DNA of 64,000 bases from Tanytarsus gracilentus. Taxonomy: Eukaryota; Arthropoda; Insecta; Diptera; Chironomidae. Numbering within the stretch: position 1 is the stretch's first letter; the number at the start of each line of letters is the position of its first letter. Made by a program: the position numbers and the translations under genes. The notes beneath the pieces are model-generated. The model made no database searches. It was given only the letters and a program-made list of their open reading frames with translations, and was not told where the DNA came from. The stretch spans positions 3,720,001 to 3,784,000 of the forward strand of contig JAXRKN010000037.1 in NCBI GenBank assembly GCA_038502055.1, read 5' to 3'. Positions 62,586 through 64,000 of this stretch are shown in pieces.

Positions 62586-63634
62586 GTTACATCTCAAAAA
62601 TGTGATATAACTTTTTGATTGGAAGTCTTAAAAGGCGATTTCTCAAAAATTGGATGTAATATTATTTTTTTAGAGCAGGGGAAGAAAAATTCTTGAATTT
62701 ACCAAATTTTAGAGATTTAAAATATTTTGATCCAAATTTAAATTATTTTCTCTTAGTTTACAGGATTATTTTAAAATTTTGTTTTGTTGAACACAAATTT
62801 TATCAAAATAACACAACTCAATTTTATCCGCTTGAAAAAGCTTGAGCTTTAAATTTAAATCAAATGAAGAGCATTAATTTTTTTCTCCTCAAAGTGATGA
62901 AATCTATTTGATGTGAAAATCACGGTAAGTGGTTGTGAAAATCTTCAAGGCGCTCAATTATCATCAACCATGTTGTTTTATGATTGTGTTGAAGAAGCGA
63001 TTGTGCTGCATTAAATAGATAATCTAAAGATTATTAAGTCTTGAAAAATATTTTTTTGCACATGAATTTTTTATGTGATTTGCTTTTTACTTCCTTGAAG
63101 CATTAACAGAAAGTGCTTTCATTAAAAAAATTATTACTATTTCATTTTCTTCCTGAAATTTTTTTATTAATTTTCCGATCATTATGTGACGTAGAGTAAA
63201 TTTTAATCACGAATAATTTATGGAAATCATTAAAATATATTTATAGTTTTTTCATGTCTAACATGGAAATTACTGTCGAAAGAAAATATAATAATAATGA
63301 CTTAACTCTTCCACTTCAAAAGTTTATAAAAGCAGCGTCAAACTATTTTTTCCTCGATCGATTATTTTCCTCTCGAAATTGAATACTAAATTGATTTTCT
63401 CGAATCACTTCGGTTTATAAATTCATGATAAAATAAATTCTCACTGAGTTGTCGCTTGCCATGCCATCAGCAAGAAAAAATTAAGTCAAGAGTCGTCGAT
63501 TGAGTGGAATACAAAATTTATTTTCTTCAAGATAGCTCAGCATGACATTCTTCAATAGATAAGAAAATTTTCGAACGACTGGATAATTTTCAGTAGATAG
63601 AGGAAACATTTTTGTTGGACACGCACAATAAAGG
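62586..63634. other. Non-coding stretch right of the astacins
   Basis: AT-rich with no convincing ORF, RNA gene or repeat. Confidence 0.4.
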
Positions 63635-63940
63635 TCAATAGTCTCTATTGATCGCATTTACACAGAAAATTAACTTTTTGGGATTTTCATCATCGTTTAA
63701 AAGTTTTCTGAGGCCTCTTTCAAACTTCCATAAATCATAAATAGAATTAAAGTTGAGTTCATGAAACTGTGACAGTGTACGAATGCCTTTGGTAATGTTA
63801 ATGCTTCGCATTTCAATTTTCTTAATGGATTTGAACATAAAACAAAACCAAATATCACCGTGTTCTCTCTTGTGACTTTCACTCGAAAGCTGGTTGTTCA
63901 GGAAGTTCAAGAAATCGGATATTCCGTCTTGGGATAATGA
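63635..63940 (-). CDS. Possible last exon of an unknown gene running off the window
   Basis: An open frame of 101 codons plus stop reads from a possible acceptor (CATAG at 63,945-63,941) to TGA at 63,635. The first internal ATG is well downstream (FKSIKKIEM), so if real this is a terminal exon with the rest beyond 64,000. Composition is balanced (HGDIWFCFMF, SINITKGIRTLSQFHELNF), unlike translated AT-rich junk, but no family is recognised. The acceptor has a weak pyrimidine tract. Confidence 0.3.
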   Translation of the reverse strand, partial: SLSQDGISDFLNFLNNQLSSESHKREHGDIWFCFMFKSIKKIEMRSINITKGIRTLSQFHELNFNSIYDLWKFERGLRKLLNDDENPKKLIFCVNAINRDY

Positions 63941-64000
63941 CTATGTACGTAAGCGAATTTTCGCTATTCATGTCAAAAAAAAGTTTTTGATGAAATCGCG

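Noticed and set aside
1..64000. tRNA, rRNA, snRNA genes or CRISPR arrays
   Set aside because: No tRNA B-box with a cloverleaf, no conserved rRNA or snRNA core, and no direct-repeat/spacer array was seen; CRISPR would not be expected in an insect genome.

Overview
The window looks like nuclear DNA of a dipteran insect, most likely a nematoceran fly such as a midge. The DNA is AT-rich. Genes are split by short GT-AG introns, with arthropod-style TATA/TCAGT core promoters and AATAAA poly(A) signals. The bHLH-PAS protein at the left edge is an insect CLOCK. Species assignment is inference; no rRNA or mitochondrial marker is present. All exon models were spliced by hand from the sequence, and each multi-exon model closes exactly in frame.

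Left region (1-8,100). Clock (Clk, + strand, 819 aa) carries a complete five-exon fatty acyl-CoA reductase gene inside its first intron on the opposite strand. Clk converges on phenylalanine hydroxylase (Henna, - strand, 461 aa). From memory, Clk and Henna are also neighbours in Drosophila (66A), so this looks like old conserved microsynteny.

Middle region (10,900-55,500). Two large secreted modular proteins lie tail to tail. The first (+, 18,823-26,766, 944 aa) and the second (-, 33,214-55,256, 2,161 aa) share the order signal peptide, Sushi, EGF/cbEGF array, Sushi, two HYR domains, and appear to be paralogues. The 5' part of the first gene (end of intron 1 to the start of exon 6) is duplicated as a ~2.9 kb near-identical inverted copy at 10,895-13,786, ~6 kb away. 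The left copy is a truncated gene fragment whose splice sites are all preserved. A small one-exon gene resembling the ATP synthase subunit k/DAPIT family lies between the two big genes. Two related short mobile elements with 11-bp terminal inverted repeats, one holding a 17-bp minisatellite, sit in the spacer of the inverted duplication and in an intron of the second gene. A third MITE-like element lies in another intron.

Right region (55,500-64,000). After ~4 kb without a convincing gene there are two tandem astacin-family metalloproteases (-, 277 and 312 aa) with matching GATAAG plus TATA promoter layouts, separated by a 121-bp MITE-like inverted repeat. A possible terminal exon of an unknown gene is at the right edge.

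The genes do not form one pathway. Clk is the circadian activator, Henna handles phenylalanine, the reductase makes fatty alcohols, the Sushi/EGF/HYR proteins are probably extracellular-matrix or cell-surface ligands, and the astacins are secreted zinc proteases, plausibly digestive given the GATA motifs.
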